This document shows, piece after piece, positions 1 to 5,776 of a DNA stretch of 7,451 nucleotides. This stretch comes from an uncultured Phycisphaerales bacterium (lineage in GTDB: Bacteria > Planctomycetota > Phycisphaerae > WQYP01). Position 1 is the stretch's first letter. The number at the start of each line of letters is the position of its first letter. The stretch lies in contig CALCHA010000597.1 of the NCBI GenBank assembly GCA_937901265.1, forward strand, positions 1 through 7,451, written 5' to 3'. A program made the position numbers and the translations under genes. A model generated the notes under the pieces. The model had not been told where the DNA came from, did no database searches, and saw nothing but the letters and a program-made list of their open reading frames with translations.

Positions 1-60
1 CCATCGTACCGCGGGCGTCTCGCCCGCTTCGGCCCGCAGGCCGAGCCCTTCGCCTGCTGA
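1..60 (+). CDS. Possible last codons of an upstream gene (very tentative)
   Basis: Frame 1 is open from the window edge to a TGA at 58-60 and would encode 19 residues (starting PSYRGRL and ending EPFAC). Such a short open frame is expected by chance in GC-rich DNA. The same bases form two perfect hairpins (11-27 and 29-44), which fits a 3' untranslated region or intergenic repeat at least as well. No domain can be recognised. Listed only because a neighbouring gene may end here. Confidence 0.2.
   Translation, partial: PSYRGRLARFGPQAEPFAC
11..44. repeat. Two tandem GC-rich hairpins (terminator-like or palindromic repeat)
   Basis: Bases 11-17 (GCGGGCG) and 21-27 (CGCCCGC) form a perfect 7-bp stem with a 3-base TCT loop. 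One base later, 29-34 (TCGGCC) and 39-44 (GGCCGA) form a perfect 6-bp stem with a 4-base loop. No T-run follows either stem, so a classic intrinsic terminator is not shown. They could be the base of a terminator for an upstream gene, or a short dispersed palindromic element of the kind common in GC-rich genomes. One copy in one window cannot decide. Confidence 0.35.
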
Positions 61-74
61 GGGATGCCGCGCGG

Positions 75-80
75 TAGAAT
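75..80 (+). promoter_or_regulatory. Candidate -10 element for the membrane-protein gene
   Basis: TAGAAT matches the sigma-70 -10 consensus at 5 of 6 positions and lies 26 bases before the start codon at 107. Transcription would begin near 87, leaving a leader of about 20 bases that still holds the ribosome binding site. No convincing -35 is visible at the expected distance, so the call rests on the -10 alone. Confidence 0.35.
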
Positions 81-106
81 CCCGCCCTTGTCCGAGGAGA
101 CCCTGC

Positions 107-700
107 ATGATCCCGCCCGCCGCCCAGGCCCTGCCGCCGCACCCGGATCTTCCCACGCTGCGTGAGAATCTCGCGGCAGTGGAAACGATGATCAGCCACG
201 AGCTGACGCTGATCGGCAGCCGCATGTCGTGGTTTGCGATTTCAGAGTCCTTTTTGTTTGGTGCCTACGCCACGGTGGCGACGGATCCGAACCGCCTGAA
301 GGAACTATTTGTGAGCGCGGCGGGCGCCGGCACGCAGCCGCCGATCGCGCAGGCCACCATTGGCTTTCTGCTGCTCGCGCTGCCCATCGGAGGGATGTGC
401 TTTGCGATGGCGGCCTGGTTCAGCGTTCTTGCGGCCACGCTCGTGCTCCGCACGCTCAACCAGTGTCGCGGGAACCTGCTGTTGCAGATCAATGAGCAGC
501 TCGAACCGGCAGGCTATCCGCCGTTGCCGGTGATGGGGACGGCGCACCAGCGGGCGCTCTTCGCCAGGAGGCGGGGCATCTGGGGATTCGGATCCACCTC
601 CCTGCTCGGGCAGGCGCCGCAGCACATCCTGCCCTGGATGATGACGGCCATGTGGGTGGTCGCGCTGCTGGTGTATGGCCGCTTCGGTATGGCCCGCTGA
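107..700 (+). CDS. Small integral membrane protein of unknown function
   Basis: Encodes 197 residues; I cannot name a function. The start is supported by GAGGAG 7 bases upstream. The Pro-rich N-terminus is followed by a probable helix (about 15-40) and then at least three hydrophobic segments: about 42-58, about 82-115 (long enough for two helices, or one helix plus an amphipathic stretch) and about 174-192. The segment 39-51 (RMSWFAISESFLF) resembles a sequence I recall from uncharacterised small bacterial membrane proteins with an N-terminal 'SW..IS..FLF' signature and a C-terminal 'LPW' helix, which is also present here (175-177). No catalytic motif is visible. The alpha/beta hydrolase gene follows after 74 bases on the same strand, so co-transcription is possible but unproven. 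Confidence 0.75.
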   Translation: MIPPAAQALPPHPDLPTLRENLAAVETMISHELTLIGSRMSWFAISESFLFGAYATVATDPNRLKELFVSAAGAGTQPPIAQATIGFLLLALPIGGMCFAMAAWFSVLAATLVLRTLNQCRGNLLLQINEQLEPAGYPPLPVMGTAHQRALFARRRGIWGFGSTSLLGQAPQHILPWMMTAMWVVALLVYGRFGMAR

Positions 701-774
701 AGGGACGCGGCGGCACGCCTGTCTTCCCGTGAACTGTGGCCCGCGGCGGACGTACAGAGGGTCGGAGGTGCTCC

Positions 775-1692
775 ATGTTTCATCTGCCTCGCCGCCAGCC
801 GCCCGGCCCGAAGTTGCCGCTCAAGCAGCGTGCCAGGCGGCAGGCGATCCGCCTCGTTAAACTGCTGGTCATCGCCTATATCGGAATCGGTCTCATGCTG
901 GCGCTTTTACAAACCAGGCTGATCTTCATCGGGGCCTCCACCCAGAACACGCCGGACGCGGTCGTCGAACCGCCGCCGCTGTCGGAGCTGGTGCATCTTC
1001 AGGCCGCCGGCGCAACCCCCATCACCGGGCTTTTTGGGCGCTCCGTGGAGGGCGCTTCCGCCACCGCGCGGCGACCGACGGTGCTTTTTTTCTATGGCAA
1101 CGCGATGTGCATGAAGGACGCCCTGGCCAACTTTCACGACTTCCGCCGGGCGGGGGCCAACGTCATGATCGTGGATTACGAAGGCTTCGGCATGTCCGGC
1201 GGCAAGCCCTCGGAGCAGGGCTGCTACGCCACGGCCGAAGCTGCGTATCAGTACCTGCTCACGCGGACGGACATTGACCGGCACAACCTCGTGCCGGCGG
1301 GCTGGTCGCTGGGTGCGGCGGTGGCCATCGACCTTGCTGCGAAACACGCCAAGGACCATACCCTCAGCGGGGTCATGACTTTTTCGGCGTTCACCTCGAT
1401 GGTCGACACCGCGCAGCACCATTATCCGATTTTTCCGATTTCGCTGATGCTGATGCATCGCTTTGACTCGCTCTCGAAGATGCCGGCGATCAACGTTCCG
1501 CTGCTGATGGTGCATGGCCGGCTCGACGACATCGTGCCCTACGCCATGCACGCGCGGCTGCGCGCCGCGGCGACCGCGCCGGTGACCGATCTGACGCTGG
1601 ATCACGCCGCGCACAACGACCTTTTTGACGCCGACGAAGCGACGCTGCAGCCGGCGATTGAAAAATTTCTGCGAGCGCGCAGCACGTTGTGA
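775..1692 (+). CDS. Membrane-anchored alpha/beta hydrolase (Bem46/YfhR-like)
   Basis: Encodes 305 residues from the ATG at 775, chosen because GGAGGTG lies just upstream. An in-frame ATG at 736 lacks such a site. A basic N-terminus (to about residue 26) precedes one hydrophobic segment (about 28-51), consistent with an inner-membrane anchor or uncleaved signal. The hydrolase fold follows: oxyanion region FFYGNA (105-110), a DYEGFGMSGG strand-loop (134-143), nucleophile elbow GWSLG with Ser178, acid HGRLDD with Asp251 (or 252), and catalytic His280 in AAHND. All three triad residues are present, so the enzyme should be active. The arrangement matches the Bem46/ABHD13/YfhR group of serine hydrolases, whose natural substrates are mostly unknown; esterase, lipase or peptidase activity cannot be separated from sequence. 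Confidence 0.88.
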   Translation: MFHLPRRQPPGPKLPLKQRARRQAIRLVKLLVIAYIGIGLMLALLQTRLIFIGASTQNTPDAVVEPPPLSELVHLQAAGATPITGLFGRSVEGASATARRPTVLFFYGNAMCMKDALANFHDFRRAGANVMIVDYEGFGMSGGKPSEQGCYATAEAAYQYLLTRTDIDRHNLVPAGWSLGAAVAIDLAAKHAKDHTLSGVMTFSAFTSMVDTAQHHYPIFPISLMLMHRFDSLSKMPAINVPLLMVHGRLDDIVPYAMHARLRAAATAPVTDLTLDHAAHNDLFDADEATLQPAIEKFLRARSTL

Positions 1693-1742
1693 AAAAGGAT
1701 CGGGAGATTCCGCGCCGATTTCCCCGCGCGCGTCGTCGAACC

Positions 1743-1751
1743 TGCTATAGT
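1743..1751 (+). promoter_or_regulatory. Extended -10 promoter upstream of the bTHX gene
   Basis: TGCTATAGT fits the extended -10 pattern TGnTATAAT with one mismatch, in the 120-base gap after the hydrolase gene. No good -35 is seen 16-18 bases upstream, which is tolerated at extended -10 promoters. Transcription would start near 1758, giving a leader of about 55 bases to the start at 1813. This suggests the ribosomal peptide gene, and probably the 98-residue gene after it, are transcribed independently of the hydrolase. Confidence 0.5.
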
Positions 1752-1812
1752 GACCAGGCGATCCCCCACACAACGTGGCCGCAGCCCCAACTCCCTGGAA
1801 AGGACTCTTCCT

Positions 1813-1923
1813 ATGGGCAGAGGTGATATTCGTACCCGCAAAGGCAAGATTTTCGCAGGTTCTTTTGGCAACCGCCGCAAGCGCGGTCGGCATCGCCAGA
1901 AGACGGCAACGCGCCGCGCCTGA
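1813..1923 (+). CDS. thx: 30S ribosomal protein bTHX-like peptide
   Basis: Encodes 36 residues, beginning MGRGDIRTRKGKIFAGSFG and ending ATRRA. The N-terminal G-K/R-GD-RT-R-GKI...G..G pattern is the signature of bacterial ribosomal protein Thx (bTHX; PSRP4 in plastids), a very basic peptide that sits in a pocket of the 30S head and stabilises RNA contacts. Known bTHX proteins are about 25-30 residues in mature form, so this one carries a short extra basic tail (about residues 27-36). GGAAAGGA lies about 10 bases upstream of the ATG. It has its own extended -10 promoter and is followed 44 bases later by an unknown gene. The gene is small enough to be missed by gene finders with a length cutoff. 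Confidence 0.85.
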   Translation: MGRGDIRTRKGKIFAGSFGNRRKRGRHRQKTATRRA

Positions 1924-1967
1924 AACGGCGACCCCTTCCCCGCACGCTGGCTTCATCGGAGTTTCCC

Positions 1968-2264
1968 ATGACCACGCCCCAACAGCAGGAAGATCCGGCC
2001 AGGAAAAAGCTGGTGTCCAAGCCGCAGCGCTACGACGCGACGGAGTTTCTGCAGCACCACCTGACGCGCCTGCCGGGGGATGTGCTCAAGATCACGCGCA
2101 TTCCGCAGAGCGACTTTTACCGCGCGAACTGGTATGGGCCGCAGGTTTCGTCAAATCCACAGATCCCCGGTCTGGCTGTGCGTTATATTCGCGATTCGAA
2201 GTTTCTCAGTTGTCGGCTGAACGATGAGGGCACGCCGGTCATCACCTACCCGCCGCGGCAGTGA
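1968..2264 (+). CDS. Hypothetical 98-residue protein next to bTHX
   Basis: I do not recognise a family. The ATG at 1968 has GGAG 7 bases upstream. The protein is hydrophilic, with no signal peptide or membrane segment. A charged N-terminus (to about 24) leads into a helix-like stretch (DATEFLQHHLTRL, 24-36), then a likely beta-rich section with aromatic residues (SDFYRANWYGPQ, 48-59; LAVRYIRDSKFLSCRL, 69-84) and a Pro-rich end. The codon pattern looks genuine, with mostly G or C in third positions. Its position 44 bases after the bTHX gene, on the same strand with no clear terminator between, suggests shared transcription. A link to ribosomes is guesswork. The stop lies 21 bases from the stop of the convergent ATP-grasp gene. 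Confidence 0.7.
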   Translation: MTTPQQQEDPARKKLVSKPQRYDATEFLQHHLTRLPGDVLKITRIPQSDFYRANWYGPQVSSNPQIPGLAVRYIRDSKFLSCRLNDEGTPVITYPPRQ

Positions 2265-2271
2265 CGGCGGG
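2249..2271. terminator. Weak hairpin between convergent genes
   Basis: CCCGCC (2249-2254) and GGCGGG (2266-2271) form a perfect 6-bp stem with an 11-base loop. The hairpin spans the end of the 98-residue gene and the 21-base gap before the convergent ATP-grasp stop. A symmetrical stem here could terminate transcription from both sides, but neither side has a T-run. It is only a weak intrinsic-terminator candidate. Confidence 0.25.
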
Positions 2272-2285
2272 GTCGTTGCGGGCGA

Positions 2286-3440
2286 TCATCGCCACATCCG
2301 GGCGGCCTTGTGTCGTGCCGCGCCGAACAGGCGGCCAGAGAGTTTGACCATGTGCGATCCCAGCAGCCGCGGCTGGTCCCAGGGGACGTCGCGGTGCGAC
2401 CCGCCCCACACCCAGGCGGCCAGATCGCGCCATTGACGATATTCGATGCAGCGTATGACGTGCTGGGGAAACAGCAGCACGCGGCGCGGGCCGACATCGC
2501 GCGGCGGCCGCGCGGTCTGGCGGCCGGCGAGCAGGTCGCGGATGGCCGCGGAGAAATCCGCACCGCTGAGATGGCCCAGATGCACCACGGGCGCCGGGCG
2601 GGGGTTGAATTCCAGCACCAGCAACTTTCCGTCGGCGCGATGCAGCCAATCGACGCCCGAAATGCCATGAAAACCGGTCATCCGTCCAACGGCGGCGAGC
2701 GTTCGCTCCATGTCGGGGTGGACCATCAGCTCGCGCATGCTGCTGGGACCGAAGGGCTGCGGGAAGGTCGCCAGCTTGTAGGAGGAGGCCCAGCAGGCGA
2801 GGCGGCCGCGGTCGAAGAGCACCTGGCTGGAGCCGACGCGACCGATCTCGAAGCGCTGGACGACCAGGGGAAGCCGGCCGTTGAGGGTGGTGAAATGGTC
2901 GTGCAGTTCCTCGCTGGTGATGGCCATGCGCACGCCGTTTCCGCCGAAGCCGCAGGCGGTCTTGAGCATGACAGGGAAGCCGATGGCGGCGGCGGCGGCG
3001 TGGGCTTGTTCGAGCGAAGCGCAGACGTGGGACTGGGGCATGGGCACGCCGAGCGTAAGGGCCGCTTCGACGAACGCCGCCTTGCTGGTGACGCGTGCGA
3101 GAGAGTCGCTGTCGGGGGCGACGGGGAACCATCCGTGGAGCCACGCCCTGTCCGATTGCCGGGCGAGGTCGCCAAAGGCGTTTTCGTCGCCGACGAGGAT
3201 CCAGGCATAGCGCTGGGCGTCGGTGGCCAGGTGGGCGCGGAGAGCTGAGGCAAAGGTGGCCTCCGTGGGTGGCGCTTCGATCCGTCGGGCGATATAGCGG
3301 GCGCGCCAGAGGTCGGAGTGGGGCGGCGCGAAGATCACCACCCGCGCCCCCGCCCCATGCAGCAGCTTGGGCAGGCGCGGCAGGCCCGACCACGTTCCGC
3401 GTGCGTGGACCAGCAGGATCTCCGGGCGTTTCACATCCAT
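2286..3440 (-). CDS. ATP-grasp domain enzyme, substrate unknown
   Basis: Encodes 384 residues from the ATG at 3440-3438. The open frame extends 40 codons further upstream, but that part is Pro/Gly/Arg-rich and lacks a hydrophobic first strand, whereas MDVKRPEILLVHARGTWSG looks like a natural N-terminus. A pre-ATP-grasp region (about 1-110) is followed by the ATP-grasp fold: FPVMLK with nucleotide-binding Lys160, Gly-rich loop GFGGNG (164-169), VVQRFEIG hinge segment (193-200), and metal/phosphate residues Asp264 (GVDWL) and Glu277/Asn279 (LEFNPRP). This places it among carbamoyl-phosphate-synthase-like or PurK-like ATP-grasp ligases, which join an acyl-phosphate to an amine or similar nucleophile. 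The C-terminal 100 residues (about 285-384) carry no motif I recognise. No partner biosynthetic gene is adjacent, so the product cannot be inferred. Confidence 0.85.
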   Translation of the reverse strand: MDVKRPEILLVHARGTWSGLPRLPKLLHGAGARVVIFAPPHSDLWRARYIARRIEAPPTEATFASALRAHLATDAQRYAWILVGDENAFGDLARQSDRAWLHGWFPVAPDSDSLARVTSKAAFVEAALTLGVPMPQSHVCASLEQAHAAAAAIGFPVMLKTACGFGGNGVRMAITSEELHDHFTTLNGRLPLVVQRFEIGRVGSSQVLFDRGRLACWASSYKLATFPQPFGPSSMRELMVHPDMERTLAAVGRMTGFHGISGVDWLHRADGKLLVLEFNPRPAPVVHLGHLSGADFSAAIRDLLAGRQTARPPRDVGPRRVLLFPQHVIRCIEYRQWRDLAAWVWGGSHRDVPWDQPRLLGSHMVKLSGRLFGAARHKAARMWR

Positions 3441-3447
3441 TGCGGAA

Positions 3448-3453
3448 TTTATC
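3448..3453 (-). promoter_or_regulatory. Candidate -10 of the ATP-grasp gene (leaderless start?)
   Basis: Read on the minus strand, GATAAA ends 7 bases before the ATG at 3440. No Shine-Dalgarno sequence is visible before that ATG, unlike most other genes here. If this is the -10, transcription would begin at or next to the start codon and the mRNA would be leaderless. No clear -35 accompanies it, so this is a weak call. Confidence 0.25.
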
Positions 3454-3563
3454 GGTTTTGTGAATCCCCGGGGTGAGCCCAAGGGCGGATTCCCCCTGGG
3501 GGGCTGTTCATTTCGTCGGGGCAAGTGGGTCTGTCCGTCGCCATCGGAGGGGTGTTCCACCTA

Positions 3564-3600
3564 GGGGTAGGGGCACTGCGGGCGAGGGGAACACAAGGGG
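3564..3600 (+). other. Potential G-quadruplex (five G-tracts)
   Basis: G-runs at 3564-3567, 3570-3573, 3580-3582, 3586-3589 and 3597-3600 are separated by loops of 2, 6, 3 and 7 bases. This meets the usual G3+N1-7 quadruplex rule with one spare tract. It lies about 240-280 bases upstream of the ligase start on the coding strand, so it could fold in the non-template DNA or in the mRNA leader, depending on where transcription starts. A chance origin in GC-rich DNA is possible. Confidence 0.5.
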
Positions 3601-3829
3601 AGCCTCAGGGAGGTGTGCCAGACGAGGTGGTATAGGGGTTGCGTGGGAGGTCGGTGGCGATCAGGCCGGAGACTTCGGACGAGCTCCTTTCCAGACCAGG
3701 ACGGCATTCTTTGAGAACGGCGCGGGCGCAGGCCCGGGCCTCGCGCGGGGTATGCCGATGATCCGTCTTCTGGAGTCTCTTGGGATCGAGCCAGCCATGG
3801 CGAAAAGGCGCGCGGTACGAAAAGTCAGC

Positions 3830-3837
3830 AGGGGGGA
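3830..3837 (+). promoter_or_regulatory. Ribosome binding site that favours the ligase start at 3842
   Basis: AGGGGGGA sits 4 bases before the ATG at 3842 and can pair with the anti-Shine-Dalgarno sequence using one G-U pair. The alternative in-frame ATGs at 3752, 3758 and 3797 have no comparable site. It decides the chosen start, though the run of G differs from the cleaner sites of the neighbouring genes. Confidence 0.45.
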
Positions 3838-3841
3838 TCCG

Positions 3842-4834
3842 ATGCCCGAGTGGGTCGAACCGATGAAAGCAGTGCTCGCTCCGGGCCTTCCGAGCAACCC
3901 CGCGGATTACGTTTTTGAATTCAAGTGGGACGGCGTGCGGATGCTCACCTTCCAGTCGCCGGAGGGCTTTCGCCTGCGCTCACGCAACAACCTCGACGCC
4001 ACATTTCGCTATCCCGAACTCGCAGCGCTGGGCAAGGCGTTGGGGAAGCGGACGGCGATCCTCGACGGCGAAATCATCGCGGTCGATGCAGCGGGCCAAC
4101 CCTCCTTTCCGCTGCTGCAGACCCGGATGAACGTGACGCGGCCGGAGGCGGTGGCGCGGGCGGCGAAGGAGGTGGAAATCGCCTACTGCCTTTTTGACGT
4201 GCTGTACCTCGAGGGGCGGGATTTGCGCGGGCAGTCATGGACAGAACGGCGGGAGCGGCTGGAATCGCTGGCGGAGTTGCTGCCGCCGCATGTGCGACTC
4301 TCGCCGGCCCGTGTGGGCAAGGGGGCGGAGATGCTGCAGGTGGCGCGCGATCAGAAGCTGGAGGGGCTGATGGCCAAGCGCCTCGACTCCCCGTATGTCT
4401 CCCAGCGGTCGGATGCGTGGCTCAAGGTGAAGCTGGTGGGGCGGCAGGAGCTGGTGGTCGGCGGCTGGGTGCCGGAGGTGTCGAAAGAGGGGAAGGTGCG
4501 CGGTGACCAGATCGGTGCGGTACTGCTGGGGTATTTTGACAAAGGCGATTTTCATTTCGCCGGGGCGGTGGGCACGGGATTCACGCAGGAGACCAGCAAG
4601 GCCCTGGTGCAGCGGCTCAAGCCGCTGAAGACGGACAGGAATCCTTTCAGCGGCACGCCGGTCCTGCGGAAGTTCCGGACGGCGGTGCGGTTTGTAAAGC
4701 CGCGGGTCGTCGTGGAGGTGGAATACCGCCGCTGGCCCGAAGGAAAATTGATGCATCAGGCCGCCTTCAAGGGCGTGCGAATGGACAAGCCGGCCAAGGA
4801 AGTGGTCCGCGAGTTACCGACGGCAAGGAAATAG
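3842..4834 (+). CDS. ligD: ATP-dependent DNA ligase, LigD ligase-domain type
   Basis: Encodes 330 residues from the ATG at 3842; an ATG at 3797 would add 15 basic residues. It seals nicks and end-joined breaks through an enzyme-adenylate intermediate. Ligase motifs are in order: motif I KWDGVR with the AMP-accepting Lys28, motif III LDGE (about 74-77), motif IIIa LFDVLY (about 117-122), motif IV EGLMAKR (174-180) and motif V WLKVK (193-197). An OB-fold domain follows, starting at QELVVGGW (about 202) and ending with a motif-VI-like segment (KLMHQAAFKGVRMDK, about 302-316). This matches the C-terminal ligase module of LigD, complete but without the polymerase and phosphoesterase modules. It is the first gene of an operon with ku and a separate polymerase gene; ku starts 42 bases later. 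Confident on family, less so on the exact start. Confidence 0.92.
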   Translation: MPEWVEPMKAVLAPGLPSNPADYVFEFKWDGVRMLTFQSPEGFRLRSRNNLDATFRYPELAALGKALGKRTAILDGEIIAVDAAGQPSFPLLQTRMNVTRPEAVARAAKEVEIAYCLFDVLYLEGRDLRGQSWTERRERLESLAELLPPHVRLSPARVGKGAEMLQVARDQKLEGLMAKRLDSPYVSQRSDAWLKVKLVGRQELVVGGWVPEVSKEGKVRGDQIGAVLLGYFDKGDFHFAGAVGTGFTQETSKALVQRLKPLKTDRNPFSGTPVLRKFRTAVRFVKPRVVVEVEYRRWPEGKLMHQAAFKGVRMDKPAKEVVRELPTARK

Positions 4835-4876
4835 CCGCTGACGTTGCGCGAACTGCAACCTTTAAGGAGGTGCCCC

Positions 4877-5776
4877 ATGGCACGTTCCATCTGGACCGGC
4901 TCGTTGTCTTTTGGGCTGGTGAACATTCCGGTGAAACTGGTGACGGCGGTGCGCGAGGAGCGGGTGGCGTTTCACCTGTTGCACGATCAAGACAAGGTGC
5001 GTCTGAAGCAGAAGATGGTCTGCCCGGAGGATGGCAAGGAGGTGCACCGGGAGCACATGGTCAAGGGCTACGAGATTTCGCCGGACCGCTATGTCATCGT
5101 GCGCGAGGAGGAGCTGGAGGCGGTCGCCCCGAAATCGAGCCGTGTGATCGAGATCAGCGACTTTGTGAACCTGGCGGAGATCGATCCGGTGTACTTCGAC
5201 AAGCCCTATTACCTGCTGCCGGGGAAAAACGCCGAGAAGGCCTACACGCTGTTGACGCAGGCAATGGAGAAGACGGGCAAGGTGGGCATTGCAAAGTTCA
5301 CCATGCGGTCGAAGGAGTATCTTGCGGCGCTGCGGCCAAGCGAGGGGGTGATCGTGCTGGAGACGATGCATTTCGCGAATGAGGTGACGCCGACCACGAA
5401 GGTGGACGAGGTGCCGCGGGACGTGAAGGTGGAGGGGCGGGAGCTGCACATGGCCGAGAAGCTGATCGAGGGTCTCTCGGCGGATTTCAAGCCGGAGCAG
5501 TATCATGATGAGTACCGCGCCCGGGTGCTGGAGCTGGTGAAGAAAAAGGCACATGGGGAGAATGTGGTGAGGCAGCCGCAGCAGGCGGAACGGGAGACGC
5601 GAGCGTCCGACCTGATGGCGGCGCTGGAGGCGTCGTTGGACAAGGCGCGGACGAAGAAGGCTCCGGTTGAAAAGGCGACGGCGAAGCCGGAGCGTTCGCC
5701 GCGGCGGAAGCGAGTCGCGGCCCATGCCCATGAAACGGTCGGCGACAAGCCGGCGCGGCGGAGGAAGACGGTATGA
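4877..5776 (+). CDS. ku: Ku homodimeric DNA-end-binding protein
   Basis: Encodes 299 residues. The start at 4877 has a perfect AAGGAGG site (4864-4870), and the N-terminus MARSIWTGSLSFGLVNIPVK is the classic bacterial Ku opening; an upstream in-frame ATG at 4844 is rejected for both reasons. Bacterial Ku forms a ring-shaped homodimer that threads onto double-strand ends and recruits LigD. Family features seen: VCPEDGKEV (48-56), KGYEISPDRYVIV (63-75), the bridge region with the aligned PYYLLPGKNAEKAY (110-123), and a C-terminal conserved block around ASDLMAALEASLDKA (243-257). Beyond residue 257 is a basic Lys/Arg-rich tail (to 299, ending RRRKTV) of the kind that modulates DNA binding and threading in bacterial Ku. 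The stop overlaps the start of the polymerase gene (ATGA, 5773-5776), which suggests translational coupling. Confidence 0.97.
   Translation: MARSIWTGSLSFGLVNIPVKLVTAVREERVAFHLLHDQDKVRLKQKMVCPEDGKEVHREHMVKGYEISPDRYVIVREEELEAVAPKSSRVIEISDFVNLAEIDPVYFDKPYYLLPGKNAEKAYTLLTQAMEKTGKVGIAKFTMRSKEYLAALRPSEGVIVLETMHFANEVTPTTKVDEVPRDVKVEGRELHMAEKLIEGLSADFKPEQYHDEYRARVLELVKKKAHGENVVRQPQQAERETRASDLMAALEASLDKARTKKAPVEKATAKPERSPRRKRVAAHAHETVGDKPARRRKTV

Larger units (their letters stand above)
3441..3841. other. G-rich divergent intergenic region
   Basis: About 400 bases separate the ATP-grasp gene from the divergent NHEJ operon. The left part has a CCCCGGGG palindrome (3466-3473) and a CCCCC-T-GGGGG inverted repeat close by. 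The middle (about 3546-3660) is strongly G-rich on the plus strand, with many GGG/GGGG runs. The plus-strand frame stays open through this region, but the conceptual product is a low-complexity Gly/Arg mixture without a recognisable domain. I treat it as non-coding. TATAGG at 3631-3636 is the only -10-like hexamer I noticed for the operon, and it lacks a -35. Confidence 0.6.

Noticed and set aside
1699..1719. Possible intrinsic terminator after the hydrolase (ATCGG and CCGAT stem).
   Set aside because: The stem is only 5 bp with an 11-base loop, followed by three T at most. It is not convincing.
907..1956. Long 349-codon open frame on the minus strand across the hydrolase and bTHX genes.
   Set aside because: It is antisense to the hydrolase, which has a full catalytic triad and natural codon use. 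The minus-strand product is Arg/His/Gly-rich with no domain, typical of shadow frames in GC-rich DNA.
2310..3248. Long 312-codon plus-strand open frame opposite the ATP-grasp gene.
   Set aside because: The minus-strand ATP-grasp motifs are unmistakable, and the plus-strand product is a Gly/Ala/Glu-rich mixture without recognisable structure.
3631..3636. TATAGG as a -10 for the NHEJ operon.
   Set aside because: No -35 or extended -10 accompanies it, and the surrounding G-rich sequence is atypical for a sigma-70 promoter. Mentioned only in the intergenic entry.
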